Shown here: piece by piece, positions 1 to 9,194 of the stretch
Layout of the letters: each line of letters opens with the position of its first letter
Numbering within the stretch: the first letter of the stretch is position 1
Assembly: GCF_021605415.1 (NCBI RefSeq)
Contig: NZ_WKEQ01000004.1
Coordinates: 124,001 to 188,000 of the forward strand
DNA: 64,000 bases
From: Pseudomonas syringae
GTDB lineage: Bacteria > Pseudomonadota > Gammaproteobacteria > Pseudomonadales > Pseudomonadaceae
Direction: 5' to 3'
The notes under the pieces: generated by a model
Databases searched by the model: none
What the model was told of the DNA's origin: nothing
The model's input: only the letters and a program-made list of their open reading frames with translations
Position numbers and translations under genes: made by a program

Positions 1-343
1 CCAGCGCATACACCAGACGCAGCAAACCCGGTGGCGGCTGCTCCGGTGCCAGCGACAACACGCCCGCACGGTGCCAGACCTGCAAGCGATCCAGGGAAAT
101 CTTCAGCACTTCGCCCGACGTGCGCACGTTGGCAGCGGCTTCGCAGACCTGGGCAATCTGCGCGATAGGCACAGCGCCAAGAAACAGCAGCGTCAGATGA
201 AAATTGTCGGCGGGCACCGCTTTGCCCGTGCGCAAACGCAGATCACTGCGCCACTCGGCAATTGCCTTGCGCTGCGCCGGCGGGCAGTCGAGGGCGAAGA
301 ACAGCCGTTTGACCGGTTGGCCCGCGCGGATGTCGTCCGTCAT
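1..343 (-). CDS. thpR: RNA 2',3'-cyclic phosphodiesterase / 2'-5' RNA ligase-like protein (3' part beyond window)
   Basis: The reverse strand reads an open frame from an ATG at 343 off the left edge of the window, so only the first 114 residues are seen. The start is supported by an AAAGGAG ribosome binding site. The N-terminus contains RLFFALDCPP and, near residue 49, FHLTLLFLG, which carries the first H-x-T/S-x catalytic motif (HLTL) of the 2H phosphoesterase superfamily. Family members hydrolyse 2',3'-cyclic phosphates in the cytoplasm and can join 2'-5' linked RNA in reverse. The second HxTx motif lies outside the window. Identification as LigT/ThpR is good; the substrate is not known. 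Confidence 0.85.
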   Translation of the reverse strand, partial: MTDDIRAGQPVKRLFFALDCPPAQRKAIAEWRSDLRLRTGKAVPADNFHLTLLFLGAVPIAQIAQVCEAAANVRTSGEVLKISLDRLQVWHRAGVLSLAPEQPPPGLLRLVYAL

Positions 344-450
344 GACCGTGCTCCTTTTCGGTTGATCATCAGCCGATTCTACACAGCCTTTTCTGGCGAC
401 CTGCGCGACGCGCGTTATAGTTCAAGCATTGCCATCAACGGGAGCACGCC

Positions 451-645
451 ATGCGCGAGATCCTTAGCAAAGAGCCGTGGTGGGCCCGACCGCCGCATCC
501 CGGTCAGGACGAAACCGAGCTGGAGTGGGGCTGGCTGGTGCATTACAGCGAAGGCGAGCCGCGTTTCGAATTCGTTCGGGAACGGCCGACGGACGCGCAG
601 ATTCGCGGGCGCAAAGGGTGCCGGATGACGCCATCCGCCGAATGA
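451..645 (+). CDS. small conserved-looking hypothetical protein, 64 aa
   Basis: A 64-residue frame begins at an ATG preceded by GGGAG and lies in the gap between the divergent thpR-like gene and the DUF1428 gene. The protein is acidic and rich in Trp (WWARPP, LEWGWL), with no signal peptide or membrane segment. The sequence (KEPWWARPPHPGQ near the N-terminus) looks like a compact folded cytoplasmic protein and not like random frame noise. An overlapping frame from 477 covers the same bases, but this one has the better ribosome binding site. I do not recognise the family. Confidence 0.55.
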   Translation: MREILSKEPWWARPPHPGQDETELEWGWLVHYSEGEPRFEFVRERPTDAQIRGRKGCRMTPSAE

Positions 646-667
646 TTGTCCCTGTAGGGGTCCGAGT

Positions 668-1021
668 TTAAGCCTCAAGGATGATATTGAAACCGCCAAA
701 CACCATCCGCTGGCCATCGAACGGCATCGGATTGGCGTCGGGCTGCATGCGCGGGTCTTCCATCATTTTTGCCATGCCGGCATCGCGGGTGGTTTTGTCC
801 GGCCAGATCAGCCAGCCAAACGCGACGGTTTCGTCCGGCTTGAGTTTGACGGCCAGCGGAAACGAGGTGATTTTGCCGTCCGGCACATCATCGCCCCAGC
901 ATTCCACGACGCTCAGGGCGCCGTTTTCCTTGAAGATCCGGGCCGCGACTTCGGCGTGTTGCTGGTACTGTTCGCGATTGGCGGTGGGCACTGGTGCGAT
1001 AAAACCATCGACGTAAGGCAT
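668..1021 (-). CDS. DUF1428 family protein
   Basis: This 117-residue cytoplasmic protein begins MPYVDGF and contains WGDDVPDGKITSFP, FGWLIWPDKTTRD and a C-terminal MVFGGF segment, the pattern of the DUF1428 family (small alpha/beta dimeric-barrel proteins of unknown function). I chose the ATG at 1021, not the one at 1027, because AGGAG lies 7 bases before it. That ribosome binding site sits inside the last codons of the upstream lipoprotein gene, whose stop ends two bases before this start, so translation of the two is probably coupled. Family assignment is fairly sure; the function is unknown. Confidence 0.8.
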   Translation of the reverse strand: MPYVDGFIAPVPTANREQYQQHAEVAARIFKENGALSVVECWGDDVPDGKITSFPLAVKLKPDETVAFGWLIWPDKTTRDAGMAKMMEDPRMQPDANPMPFDGQRMVFGGFNIILEA

Positions 1022-1023
1022 GG

Positions 1024-2124
1024 TCATTCTCCTGTGGGGTTTGGGTCGTTCTGTTGAATAGTCGATGGCGGCGGCTGCCACTCGACAGACTCAGTACCCA
1101 ACCCGACCGACGGCTCATCCCGGGCGCGCAGACTGCCCTCGACCTGCCCCGCCATGTGCAGCGTGCCGGCCATGACCCCGGTGGTCGGGTTTTGCAGCAG
1201 TTTCACCCAGGCCTTGTCGAAGGTGTTGCCCAAGCTGCTGCGGATCAGCGCTTCGCTGTCGGGACGGTCATTGGCCTGGATGATCGCGCGAATGCCCACC
1301 ACACCCACCGAAATCAACGCCCCGGCGAGTTTTCCCGCTGCTGCCGCTACCGCACTGGCGGCACCGCGCGGGGCCATTTCCGCTTCCATGCGCTGGCTGG
1401 CGCGTTTGGCCACCGGCGCCATCGCGGTGTCCGTCGAGCTGACACCTTTGGCGCCGCCGTCGGTGTGGATTTTGTCGATCAATGCCGCGTAGGCCGGCAA
1501 CGTGTTGAGTGGCTCAGTGCTGGTGACTTTGAACAGCGAAGCATCCCGAGCGGGCGGCGGGCCAAGGGCGATGGCCGGGACTTTTTGCAACCGTCCGTTG
1601 AGTTGGGCAATCGGCACGCCGTGGCGCCGGGCGATGAGTGGCATTTGCTGGGCCATCAACTGCGCATAGAACGCGGTGGACTGGCCGAGGATGGCGTCGG
1701 GGTCGATCTCCACCGCCACCGGCGCCAGCACCCTTTCCTGATATTGCTCAAGCAGATACGCCGCCAGACGATTGGCCGAGGCATCCTTTTCGCCACTGGC
1801 ACTGATCGTGTACCAACTGACCTTCATCGACAGCCATTCCTGGGTCCAATAGCTGCTGAACCACGGGATGAAATTTTCTTCAGTTTGCTCATAGACGCGA
1901 GTGCGCCAATGTTCCATTGAGCCGCGCGCGTAAAGTTTGACCTGCTCGGTGGCTTGTTGCGATGCGCTGAGGATCTCCCGGTCGATCTGCTGCCAGGTCT
2001 CCGGCGATACCACCACCGCTTTGGCCACCGTCACCGGGGCCCGCGCCGACGTGGCACAGCCGGCCAGCAACAGCATGGCGGCGAGGAACAGCGCACGCAG
2101 GTTCACGATGACGGTGTCCTTCAC
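1024..2124 (-). CDS. putative lipoprotein, 366 aa
   Basis: The protein starts at a GTG (2124) with GGAGT five bases upstream. Residues 1-25 form a lipoprotein signal peptide ending in LLLAGC, so the mature protein should be lipid-anchored at Cys. The rest is mostly helical, with an Ala/Gly-rich hydrophobic stretch near residues 250-285 (AAAAGKLAGALISVGVVGIR) that might be a membrane-associated segment. I do not recognise a named domain. It is the first gene of a two-gene unit with the DUF1428 gene, with only two bases between stop and start. Confidence 0.75.
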   Translation of the reverse strand: MKDTVIVNLRALFLAAMLLLAGCATSARAPVTVAKAVVVSPETWQQIDREILSASQQATEQVKLYARGSMEHWRTRVYEQTEENFIPWFSSYWTQEWLSMKVSWYTISASGEKDASANRLAAYLLEQYQERVLAPVAVEIDPDAILGQSTAFYAQLMAQQMPLIARRHGVPIAQLNGRLQKVPAIALGPPPARDASLFKVTSTEPLNTLPAYAALIDKIHTDGGAKGVSSTDTAMAPVAKRASQRMEAEMAPRGAASAVAAAAGKLAGALISVGVVGIRAIIQANDRPDSEALIRSSLGNTFDKAWVKLLQNPTTGVMAGTLHMAGQVEGSLRARDEPSVGLGTESVEWQPPPSTIQQNDPNPTGE

Positions 2125-2207
2125 TGGACTCCGGCGGGATGCGCGGAGAGTTTGGGGGATAGCGAATTTGAGTATAGGAGTGTCGGACAGATATGGCGGT
2201 GGAGGTG

Positions 2208-2271
2208 ATGGCCTCTTCGCGGGCAAGCCCCCTTGTGGGAGCCGGGCTTGCTCGCGAAGAGGCCCGCCAAT
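2208..2271. repeat. REP-like palindrome (GGGCTTGCTCGCGAAGAGG type)
   Basis: Two inverted arms, CCTCTTCGCGGGCAAGCCCC and GGGCTTGCTCGCGAAGAGG, form a long hairpin upstream of the lipoprotein gene. It matches the form of Pseudomonas REP/REPIN elements and related copies occur at about 17.6, 25.0, 36.7, 38.5 and 53.0 kb in this window. Confidence 0.75.
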
Positions 2272-2385
2272 CCACAAAACAACTCAACCATCACTCACAT
2301 CGATATTCACCATCGCAACGATCATCTTCCTCATCAAAACCAGCACGTGCAGGATGAGCCCCATGCAGAACGAGGAGTCCACATC

Positions 2386-2658
2386 ATGAATCACACCATT
2401 ACCCTGTCCGTCCGATTCCCGGTGTTCGGCAGCAATTATTACGATCAGCAACCCGTGTCACGCAAAGCGCAAGCGCTAGTGTTCAACGAAGATTTCGAAG
2501 CGTTGTTGATGCCCGCCGCCGACCATCACTTCAACAACGAAGTGGTTGGCCTCAACGATCAGTTCCGTTTCCTGAGCGATATTCTCGCCACCCACTTGCT
2601 GGATCTCGAGGCCTCGATGCCTGCGCGCTCCCGCGTCCGGGCGAGCGCTCACTTTTAA
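2386..2658 (+). CDS. hypothetical protein, 90 aa
   Basis: The ATG at 2386 is chosen because GAGGAG lies eight bases upstream; the longer upstream frame runs through a REP element. The protein has no signal peptide. Its sequence (SVRFPVFGSNYYDQQPVSRK near the N-terminus, LNDQFRFLSDILATHLL near residue 55) is unlike any family I know by heart. The stop is close to a dispersed R-type repeat that begins at 2670. Coding nature is supported by the strong ribosome binding site and ordinary composition; the function is unknown. Confidence 0.6.
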   Translation: MNHTITLSVRFPVFGSNYYDQQPVSRKAQALVFNEDFEALLMPAADHHFNNEVVGLNDQFRFLSDILATHLLDLEASMPARSRVRASAHF

Positions 2659-2669
2659 TTCCCTGCGGT

Positions 2670-2730
2670 GATCGTTCCCACGCTCCGCGTGGGAACGCAG
2701 CCCGGGACGCTCCGCGTTCCACTAAACACA
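2670..2730. repeat. R-type dispersed repeat, copy 1
   Basis: The core CCCACGCTCCGCGTGGG hairpin is followed by a second half with CCCGGGACGCTCCGCG. The same roughly 50-bp unit recurs at 41791, 44623 and, inverted, about 50280, with a shortened copy at 40759. It lies between converging genes and could aid transcription termination. Confidence 0.75.
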
Positions 2731-2755
2731 ACGCGGAGCCCGAGCCCGTCACTCG

Positions 2756-2962
2756 TCAATCATCATCCCGATCCCGGTGATAACGACGGCCATCGCGCCG
2801 ATCATCATCGCGGTCATTCCAGCGTCGATCGTGATTGTCATAACGCCCATGATCGCGGTCGTAGTGCCGGCCATGACGATGGTCATCATCAAAGTCCGCC
2901 ACACACCCACCCAAGAGCACAGCAGCGGAAACGGTCATCAGCAATGTTGTAACGCGCTTCAT
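2756..2962 (-). CDS. small Asp/His/Arg-rich lipoprotein, 68 aa
   Basis: The N-terminus (MKRVTTLLMTVSAAVLLGGC) is a lipoprotein signal peptide with an LGGC lipobox. The mature part of about 49 residues is almost entirely Asp, His, Arg and Tyr, with repeated DRD, HDR and DDD motifs and little hydrophobic content, so it is probably disordered at the outer or inner membrane surface. An AGGGAAG stretch precedes the ATG. Such tails can bind metals or stick to anionic polymers, but that is inference. The opposite strand also gives open frames here because of the repeats; the signal peptide decides for this strand. Confidence 0.65.
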   Translation of the reverse strand: MKRVTTLLMTVSAAVLLGGCVADFDDDHRHGRHYDRDHGRYDNHDRRWNDRDDDRRDGRRYHRDRDDD

Positions 2963-3203
2963 TCAAAACTTCCCTAAAACCAAGGTCATGACGACGGAAA
3001 CGGCCGCCCGCTGCCCTCGCCTTTAAGGCGCGGTGCGCGGAGCCGCAGTTCAGACCGGACAAAAGCTGTTTGATTCACCCGCCGAAGACCGTTTATCGCC
3101 TCGCCGCGCTCAGGCAAACAGCGGCGCAATGCCACCTATACTGCTTGCAACCTGCCCCGCCCGGGGCATCTGCACGTCCAACAATAAAAAGCAGAGGTGG
3201 AAC

Positions 3204-4955
3204 ATGGTCTGGCAGCAAATTTACGACCCGTTCGGCAATCCGGTGATCTCCACGCTCATGGCCGCCGTCCCGGTGGTGGTGATGCTCGCGGCCCTCGCGT
3301 TTTTCCATGTCAAAGCTCACCTGGCGGCCTTAATGGCGCTGGCGTCGGCGTTGCTGATCTCGATTTTCGCCTTCGGCATGCCGGCGATGATGGCCGGTTC
3401 CGCCGCGTTGTTCGGTGCAGCGAACGGTTTGCTGCCGATTGGCTGGATCGTGCTCAACATCATTTTTCTTCATCGCCTGACCACCGAGAACGGTTCGTTC
3501 AAAGTGCTGCAGGATTCCCTCGCGCGCATCACCGATGACCGACGCCTGCAATTGCTGCTGATCGCCTTCTGCTTCGGTGCATTCTTTGAAGGCGCGGCGG
3601 GGTTTGGTACGCCGGTGGCGGTGACCGGCGCCATTCTTATCGGCCTCGGTTTCTCGCCATTGGCGGCCTCCGGTCTGGCGTTGATCGCCAACACCGCACC
3701 CGTTGCCTTCGGCGCGCTGGGTACGCCGATCATTACGCTTGCAAAGGTGACAGGGCTGGATGAAATGGAGCTGTCGATGATGGTCGGTCGGCAACTGCCG
3801 TTCTTCTCGGTGCTGGTGCCGTTCTGGCTGATCTGGGCGTTCGCCGGGTGGCGCAAGATGCTGGAGATCTGGCCGGCGATTCTGGTGGCCGGCGTCAGCT
3901 TCGCGGTGCCGCAATTTGTCGTGTCGAACTACCACGGCCCGATGCTGGTGGACGTGATCGCCGCGCTGATTTCCATGGCTTGCCTGACCCTGTTCCTCAA
4001 GGTCTGGAAACCGGCGACCGTTCACACCTCGGCGGCGTTGTCGGGGCGCGTCGACAATTCAAAAGTCGACGAAGAACAGATCAACGCCACCGCCGTGTTC
4101 AGCGATCAGGCCCGCCCGGCCGTGATCCGCGCATGGATGCCGTGGATCATCCTCACCGTGTTCGTGTTTGCCTGGGGTACGCAGGGTTTCAAGAACATGT
4201 TTGACACCCGCGTCGCGATGGATCCGGCTACTTCCTCGGCCAGACTTGATCCGCAGGGCAAGCCTGTTCGTGAGGCCAATCCGTTGTTCGCGCCGGCCGT
4301 GACCTTCACCACGCTGCACCTGCAGATCGAAAAAGTGCCGCCGGTGGTGGCAGCGCCGAAAGCCGAAGAAGCGGTGTACAAGTTCACTTGGTTCACCGCC
4401 ACCGGCAGCGGCATCCTGTTCGCGGCAATAGTCGGCGGCTTGCTAATGGGCTATTCGATTCCGCAGCTGATCAAGCAATATTTGCGAACCCTGTGGGTAG
4501 TACGGTTTTCGCTGATTACGATTGCGGCGATGCTCGCGCTCGGATTTCTCACGCGCTATTCCGGACTTGACGCGACGATGGGCCTGGCCTTCGCCGCGAC
4601 CGGAATTTTCTACCCCATGTTCGGCACGCTGCTCGGTTGGCTCGGCGTGGCGCTGACCGGTTCCGACACCGCATCCAACGTGTTGTTCGGCGGCTTGCAA
4701 CGGGTCACGTCCGAGCAACTCGGCATCAGCCCGGTGCTGATGGCGGCGGCCAACAGCTCCGGTGGCGTGATGGGCAAAATGGTCGACGCGCAATCCATCG
4801 TCGTCGCCTCCACCGCCACCCGCTGGTATGGGCACGAAGGCGAGATTCTGCGTTACGTGTTCTTCCATTCCATCGTGCTGGCAATTCTCGTTGGCGGACT
4901 GGTCACGTTGCAGGCGTACGTGCCGCCGTTCACCAAAATGGTTGTGGGACATTGA
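3204..4955 (+). CDS. lldP: L-lactate (LctP-family) permease
   Basis: This 583-residue inner-membrane protein has about a dozen hydrophobic segments and the family's signatures, including FGAFFEGAAGFGTPVAVTGA near residue 120 and GSDTASNVLFGGLQ near residue 485. LctP permeases take up L-lactate, D-lactate or glycolate with protons. The ATG at 3204 follows GAGGTGG and puts the first membrane segment near residue 15; the longer frame upstream adds a non-conserved tail. There is no lactate dehydrogenase or LldR regulator next to it, so it may be a second permease of the strain. A central loop near residues 345-400 is longer and more polar than I expect. Confidence 0.85.
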   Translation: MVWQQIYDPFGNPVISTLMAAVPVVVMLAALAFFHVKAHLAALMALASALLISIFAFGMPAMMAGSAALFGAANGLLPIGWIVLNIIFLHRLTTENGSFKVLQDSLARITDDRRLQLLLIAFCFGAFFEGAAGFGTPVAVTGAILIGLGFSPLAASGLALIANTAPVAFGALGTPIITLAKVTGLDEMELSMMVGRQLPFFSVLVPFWLIWAFAGWRKMLEIWPAILVAGVSFAVPQFVVSNYHGPMLVDVIAALISMACLTLFLKVWKPATVHTSAALSGRVDNSKVDEEQINATAVFSDQARPAVIRAWMPWIILTVFVFAWGTQGFKNMFDTRVAMDPATSSARLDPQGKPVREANPLFAPAVTFTTLHLQIEKVPPVVAAPKAEEAVYKFTWFTATGSGILFAAIVGGLLMGYSIPQLIKQYLRTLWVVRFSLITIAAMLALGFLTRYSGLDATMGLAFAATGIFYPMFGTLLGWLGVALTGSDTASNVLFGGLQRVTSEQLGISPVLMAAANSSGGVMGKMVDAQSIVVASTATRWYGHEGEILRYVFFHSIVLAILVGGLVTLQAYVPPFTKMVVGH

Positions 4956-5004
4956 TCGTCTGATGCAACCCCTCCTCGCGACGATGCCGCTGGATGTCAC
5001 CACC

Positions 5005-5043
5005 GTGTAGGAACTGCCGCAGGCTGCGGCAGCTCCTGCACGG
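5005..5043. repeat. short palindrome after lldP (GCCGCAGGCTGCGGCAG core)
   Basis: GTGTAGGAACTGCCGCAG pairs with CTGCGGCAGCTCCTGCAC, an S-type dispersed palindrome lying 50 bases downstream of the lldP stop. It can form a strong hairpin and may help end lldP transcription, though no T-run follows. Confidence 0.65.
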
Positions 5044-5229
5044 GATTAACAGCTCCCACAGGGTGAACCTCACACCCAATTCATGAATCTTGCGCATAAC
5101 TCTATAGCGAAAATCCGCAAAAACCTTTTCCTCTCTTCGACGGTCACTCCTAAAACGAGACTGGCTGACACGCCGGCGTGCCCGAGCGGGTCGTTCGAAA
5201 CCTGCCGCCCTGATTGAGGAATTGAACCC

Positions 5230-5871
5230 ATGGACAACCGTGAGCCTATAACGTTTACCCGACGCAGATTTTTGATCCTCGGAGCCATCACCGCTGGAGC
5301 CTTCGCTATGCCGCCGTTTATCAGCCTGAAAGCCTACGCCGCCAGCCTGGCCCAACCTGTGAGCGCCAAAGTCGCGCTTACGGTGAACGGCAAGGCACAG
5401 GAGCTGGACGTCGACACGCGCACCACCCTGCTCGACGCCCTGCGCGAGCACTTGCATCTGACCGGCAGCAAAAAAGGCTGTGACCACGGCCAGTGCGGCG
5501 CCTGTACGGTGATCGCCGATGGTCGGCGGATCAACAGTTGCCTGAGCCTGGCGGTGATGAATGAAGGCGCCGAGATCACCACCATCGAAGGCCTCGGCAT
5601 GCCCGACAAGCTGCATCCGATGCAAGCCGCGTTCATCAAGCACGACGGCTACCAATGTGGTTATTGCACGCCCGGGCAAATCTGCTCGGCGGTGGCGGTG
5701 CTCAAGGAAATTCGCGACGGCATTCCCAGCCATGTCAGCCCCAGCCTGACCGAATCGCCGAAACTGATTGCCGCCGAATTGCAGGAACGCATGAGCGGCA
5801 ACATCTGCCGCTGCGGCGCCTACTCCAACATCATCGAAGCCATCAGCGAAGTCGCGGAGGTGCCGGCATGA
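5230..5871 (+). CDS. paoA: aldehyde oxidoreductase, 2Fe-2S subunit with Tat signal
   Basis: The 213-residue protein opens with a twin-arginine signal ([18 protein letters not shown]), so the folded complex should be exported to the periplasm. Two 2Fe-2S sites are visible: a plant-ferredoxin-like site (Cys84, Cys89, Cys92, Cys104) and a helical-bundle site (Cys143, Cys146, Cys193, Cys195). It is the small subunit of a xanthine-oxidase-family molybdenum enzyme and passes electrons from the molybdenum subunit. It is the first gene of a three-gene operon with ATGA overlaps. The match is to PaoA of E. coli, an aromatic aldehyde oxidase; isoquinoline oxidoreductase-like enzymes are the alternative. 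Confidence 0.88.
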   Translation: MDNREPITFTRRRFLILGAITAGAFAMPPFISLKAYAASLAQPVSAKVALTVNGKAQELDVDTRTTLLDALREHLHLTGSKKGCDHGQCGACTVIADGRRINSCLSLAVMNEGAEITTIEGLGMPDKLHPMQAAFIKHDGYQCGYCTPGQICSAVAVLKEIRDGIPSHVSPSLTESPKLIAAELQERMSGNICRCGAYSNIIEAISEVAEVPA

Positions 5872-6821
5872 GACCGTTCGATTACAGCCGTCCCGACACC
5901 GTCGCTGCCGCCGCCCAGGCCGCGCAGAGCGAAGGCGCGAAGTTCATTGCCGGCGGCACCAACCTGCTCGATTTGATGAAGCTCGACATCGAAACACCGC
6001 TGCATCTGATCGATGTCAATCACCTGGGACTCGACAAAATCGAAGCCACGCCTGACGGCGGCTTGCGCATCGGCGCTCTGGTGCGCAACACCGACCTGGC
6101 CGCCGATGATCGTGTGCGCAAAGACTACGGTTTGCTATCGCGCGCCTTGCTTGCCGGTGCCTCGGGACAATTGCGCAACATGGCGACCACTGCCGGCAAC
6201 CTGCTGCAGCGCACGCGCTGCCCGTACTTCTACGACACCCATCAAGCCTGTAACAAACGCAATCCCGGCAGCGGCTGCTCGGCCATTGGCGGCGTGACGC
6301 GGCAATTGGGGATTATCGGCGTCAGCGATGCGTGCATCGCCACGCACCCGAGCGACATGGCGATTGCCATGCGCGCCCTCGATGCGCAGATCGAGACTGT
6401 CAAAGCCGACGGCAGCACCCGCAGCATCGCCATGGCTGATTTTCATCAGTTGCCCGGCACGACGCCGAACATCGAAACCCGCCTGACGGCCGGCGAACTG
6501 ATCACCGCCGTGACTTTGCCGGCGCCGGTTGGCGGCGTGCACGTTTATCACAAGGTGCGCGACCGCTCTTCCTACGCATTTGCATTGGTGTCGGTCGGTT
6601 TGATCCTGCAAAAGGACGGCAGTGGACGCGTCGCCGTCGGCGGCATCGCGCCGAAACCGTGGCGCATCGAAGAGGCTGACGCCTTGCTGCCCAAAGGCGC
6701 CAAAGCCGTCAGCGATCGTCTGCTCGACGGCGCTACACCGAGCCATGACAACCAATTCAAACTGACGCTGGTCGAGCGCACGCTCGCTTCAGTGCTGGCG
6801 CAAGCGAGGGACAACGCATGA
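5868..6821 (+). CDS. paoB: aldehyde oxidoreductase, FAD and 4Fe-4S subunit
   Basis: The start ATG at 5868 overlaps the paoA stop as ATGA. The 317-residue protein has the FAD-binding [13 protein letters not shown] segment near residue 26 and [18 protein letters not shown] near 97. An inserted stretch with Cys118, Cys128, Cys137 and Cys156 matches the extra 4Fe-4S loop known in the E. coli PaoB type and absent from ordinary xanthine dehydrogenase FAD subunits. It takes electrons from PaoA and hands them to an external acceptor. Its own C-terminus overlaps paoC by an ATGA. Confidence 0.88.
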   Translation: MRPFDYSRPDTVAAAAQAAQSEGAKFIAGGTNLLDLMKLDIETPLHLIDVNHLGLDKIEATPDGGLRIGALVRNTDLAADDRVRKDYGLLSRALLAGASGQLRNMATTAGNLLQRTRCPYFYDTHQACNKRNPGSGCSAIGGVTRQLGIIGVSDACIATHPSDMAIAMRALDAQIETVKADGSTRSIAMADFHQLPGTTPNIETRLTAGELITAVTLPAPVGGVHVYHKVRDRSSYAFALVSVGLILQKDGSGRVAVGGIAPKPWRIEEADALLPKGAKAVSDRLLDGATPSHDNQFKLTLVERTLASVLAQARDNA

Positions 6822-9016
6822 AATTCGACACGCCCGCCACCACCAACCCCATCGATCAGCTCAAGGTTGTCGGCAAGCCCACCGAGCGCATTGAAGGCCC
6901 ACTGAAAACCACGGGCCAGGCGCCTTACGCCTATGAGCACCACGAAGCAGTCGCGCAACAGGCCTACGGCTACATGGTCGGCTCGGCCATCGCCAAGGGT
7001 CGCATCGCCAGCATCAATCTTGAAGCGGCAAAAGCCGCGCCCGGCGTGCTGAGCATCGTCACCGCCGAAAATGCCGGCAAGCTTGGCAAAGGCAAATACA
7101 ACGCCGCGCATCTGTTGGCCGGGCCTGACGTGCAGCACTATGAACAGGCCGTGGCATTGGTGGTCGCCGAAACCTTTGAACAAGCCCGCGCGGCTGCGCA
7201 AATGGTCAAGGTCGATTACGTCACCGACAAGGGCGAGTTCGATCTGGCCAGTGTCCGCGACAAGGGCGTCGAGCCCAAAGATGAACTGCCGGATGCCCGC
7301 CATGGTGACTTTGAAAAGGCATTCGCCAGCGCCCCGGTGCAGTTCGACGAGACCTACACCACGCCCGATCAATCCCACGCGATGATGGAACCGCACGCCA
7401 CACTGGCCGCCTGGAAAGGCGATCAACTGACCCTGTGGACGTCGAACCAGATGATCGCCTGGAGCGTCGGCGACGTCGCGACGACCCTCGGCCTGCCCAA
7501 GGAAAAAGTCCGTTTGATCTCGCCGTACATCGGCGGCGGATTCGGCGGCAAGTTGTTCGTGCGCGCCGATGCCATCCTTGCCGCACTCGGCTCACGCATG
7601 GCCAACCGGCCGGTGAAAGTGGCGCTGGCACGCCCACAAGTCGCCAACAACACGACTCACCGCCCCGCCACCATTCAGCGCATCCGCATGGGCGCGACGG
7701 CGGACGGCAAACTCACGGCCATTGCCCACGAAGGCTGGTCGGGTAACCTTGCCGAGGGCAAAGTCGAACTTGCCGCGCAACCGAGCCAATTGTTGTATGC
7801 CGCCGAAAATCGGCTGGTCAGCATGCGTCTGTCGCCGTTGGATCTGCCGGAAGGCAACGCCATGCGCGCACCCGGCGAGGCTCCGGGGATGATGGCGCTG
7901 GAAATTGCCATGGACGAAATGGCCGAGAAACTCAAACTCGACCCGATTCAGTTCCGCATCCTCAACGACACTCAGGTTGATCCGATCAAGACTGAGCGGC
8001 CGTTCTCCAAACGCCAGTTGATCGAATGCTTGAAGACCGGCGCCGAACGCTTCGGCTGGGATAAACGCCATGCCGAGCCGGGCACGCAACGGGAAGGACG
8101 CTGGCTGATCGGCATGGGCGTAGCGACAGCGTTTCGCAACAATCTGTTGGTCAAGTCCGGGGCGCGGGTTCGACTGGAAAAGGACGGCAAGGTCACCGTA
8201 GAAACCGACATGACCGACATCGGCACCGGCAGCTACACCATCATCGGCCAGACCGCCGCCGAGGTGATGGGCGTGAGCCTGGACGATGTGGTCGTGCGTC
8301 TGGGCGATTCGAGTTTTCCGGTGTCGTCGGGCTCCGGCGGGCAATTCGGCGGCAACTGTTCGACCGCCGGCGTTTATGCGGCGTGCATGAAGCTGCGGGA
8401 AACCGTTGCAACAAAACTGGGCATGACTGAAGGCGAAATCACCTTCGCTGACGGCCAAGTGCATGCCGGCAGCAAAAGCATGCCACTGCGCGACGCGGCC
8501 CGGGATGGCGCGGTAACCGCCGAGGACAGCATTGAGTTTGGTGACTTGGCGGAAAAATATCAGCAGTCGACATTCGGCGCGCACTTCGTCGAAGTCGCGG
8601 TGGATGCCGCCACCGGAGAAATCCGCGTGCGGCGCATGCTGGCAGTGTGCGCGGCCGGGCGAATCATCAACCCGACGTCCGCGCGCAGTCAGGTGATCGG
8701 GGCGATGACCATGGGCGTCGGAGCGGCGTTGATGGAAGAGTTGGCGGTGGACAAACGCCTTGGGTTTTTCGTCAATCACGATCTCGCCGGGTATGAAGTA
8801 CCGGTGCATGCCGACATTCCCCATCAGGACGTTATTTTCCTGGATGAAACCGACCCGATTTCGTCGCCGATGAAAGCCAAGGGTGTCGGCGAACTGGGGA
8901 TTTGCGGCGTCAGTGCGGCGGTGGCGAATGCGATCTATAACGCTACCGGGGCACGGGTTCGCGAGTACCCGGTGACGCTGGACAAGATCCTCGAATCGTT
9001 GCCGGCGATGATATGA
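6818..9016 (+). CDS. paoC: aldehyde oxidoreductase, molybdenum-binding subunit
   Basis: The 732-residue large subunit carries [10 protein letters not shown] near residue 230, [10 protein letters not shown] near 505 and the essential Glu in [10 protein letters not shown] at residue 692, the same number as in E. coli PaoC. It binds the molybdenum cofactor and oxidises aldehydes to acids. It has no signal of its own and is expected to travel with PaoA through the Tat system. The usual accessory chaperone gene paoD is not found here. The start overlaps paoB by ATGA, giving a tight three-gene operon of 5230-9016. Confidence 0.9.
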   Translation: MKFDTPATTNPIDQLKVVGKPTERIEGPLKTTGQAPYAYEHHEAVAQQAYGYMVGSAIAKGRIASINLEAAKAAPGVLSIVTAENAGKLGKGKYNAAHLLAGPDVQHYEQAVALVVAETFEQARAAAQMVKVDYVTDKGEFDLASVRDKGVEPKDELPDARHGDFEKAFASAPVQFDETYTTPDQSHAMMEPHATLAAWKGDQLTLWTSNQMIAWSVGDVATTLGLPKEKVRLISPYIGGGFGGKLFVRADAILAALGSRMANRPVKVALARPQVANNTTHRPATIQRIRMGATADGKLTAIAHEGWSGNLAEGKVELAAQPSQLLYAAENRLVSMRLSPLDLPEGNAMRAPGEAPGMMALEIAMDEMAEKLKLDPIQFRILNDTQVDPIKTERPFSKRQLIECLKTGAERFGWDKRHAEPGTQREGRWLIGMGVATAFRNNLLVKSGARVRLEKDGKVTVETDMTDIGTGSYTIIGQTAAEVMGVSLDDVVVRLGDSSFPVSSGSGGQFGGNCSTAGVYAACMKLRETVATKLGMTEGEITFADGQVHAGSKSMPLRDAARDGAVTAEDSIEFGDLAEKYQQSTFGAHFVEVAVDAATGEIRVRRMLAVCAAGRIINPTSARSQVIGAMTMGVGAALMEELAVDKRLGFFVNHDLAGYEVPVHADIPHQDVIFLDETDPISSPMKAKGVGELGICGVSAAVANAIYNATGARVREYPVTLDKILESLPAMI

Positions 9017-9024
9017 GGGCAAAA

Positions 9025-9052
9025 CGCCCGGCCAGGATGGTCTGACCGGGCG
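9025..9052 (+). terminator. hairpin after paoC
   Basis: CGCCCGG pairs with CCGGGCG around a short loop, nine bases after the paoC stop. There is no T-run after it, so it may be a weak terminator or an mRNA-stabilising hairpin. Confidence 0.4.
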
Positions 9053-9194
9053 CTGAAATGAAGTGTTATTCCAACCGTCGGATACTGCGCCTCGCTGACC
9101 TGCTCCATCAGTCACGCGTGGCTCTGACTTTACCTTCGCGCACTCTTTTGATGATCGACTAGAATTCGAAAAAACTTATGCAGGTTACTCATCA

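Noticed and set aside
71..628. Long forward frame of 185 codons at the left end
   Set aside because: It runs antisense to the thpR-like gene over 71-343 and then overlaps the small gene at 451 out of frame; the reverse-strand reading has the HLTL motif and a good ribosome binding site.
2668..2977. Forward frames through the small lipoprotein region
   Set aside because: They are made of low-complexity His/Thr/Ile readings of the Asp/Arg/His codons of the reverse gene, and the latter has a lipoprotein signal peptide.
7592..9115. 507-codon reverse frame across paoC
   Set aside because: It is the antisense shadow of paoC, which has clear catalytic motifs. Long antisense frames are common in GC-rich genes.
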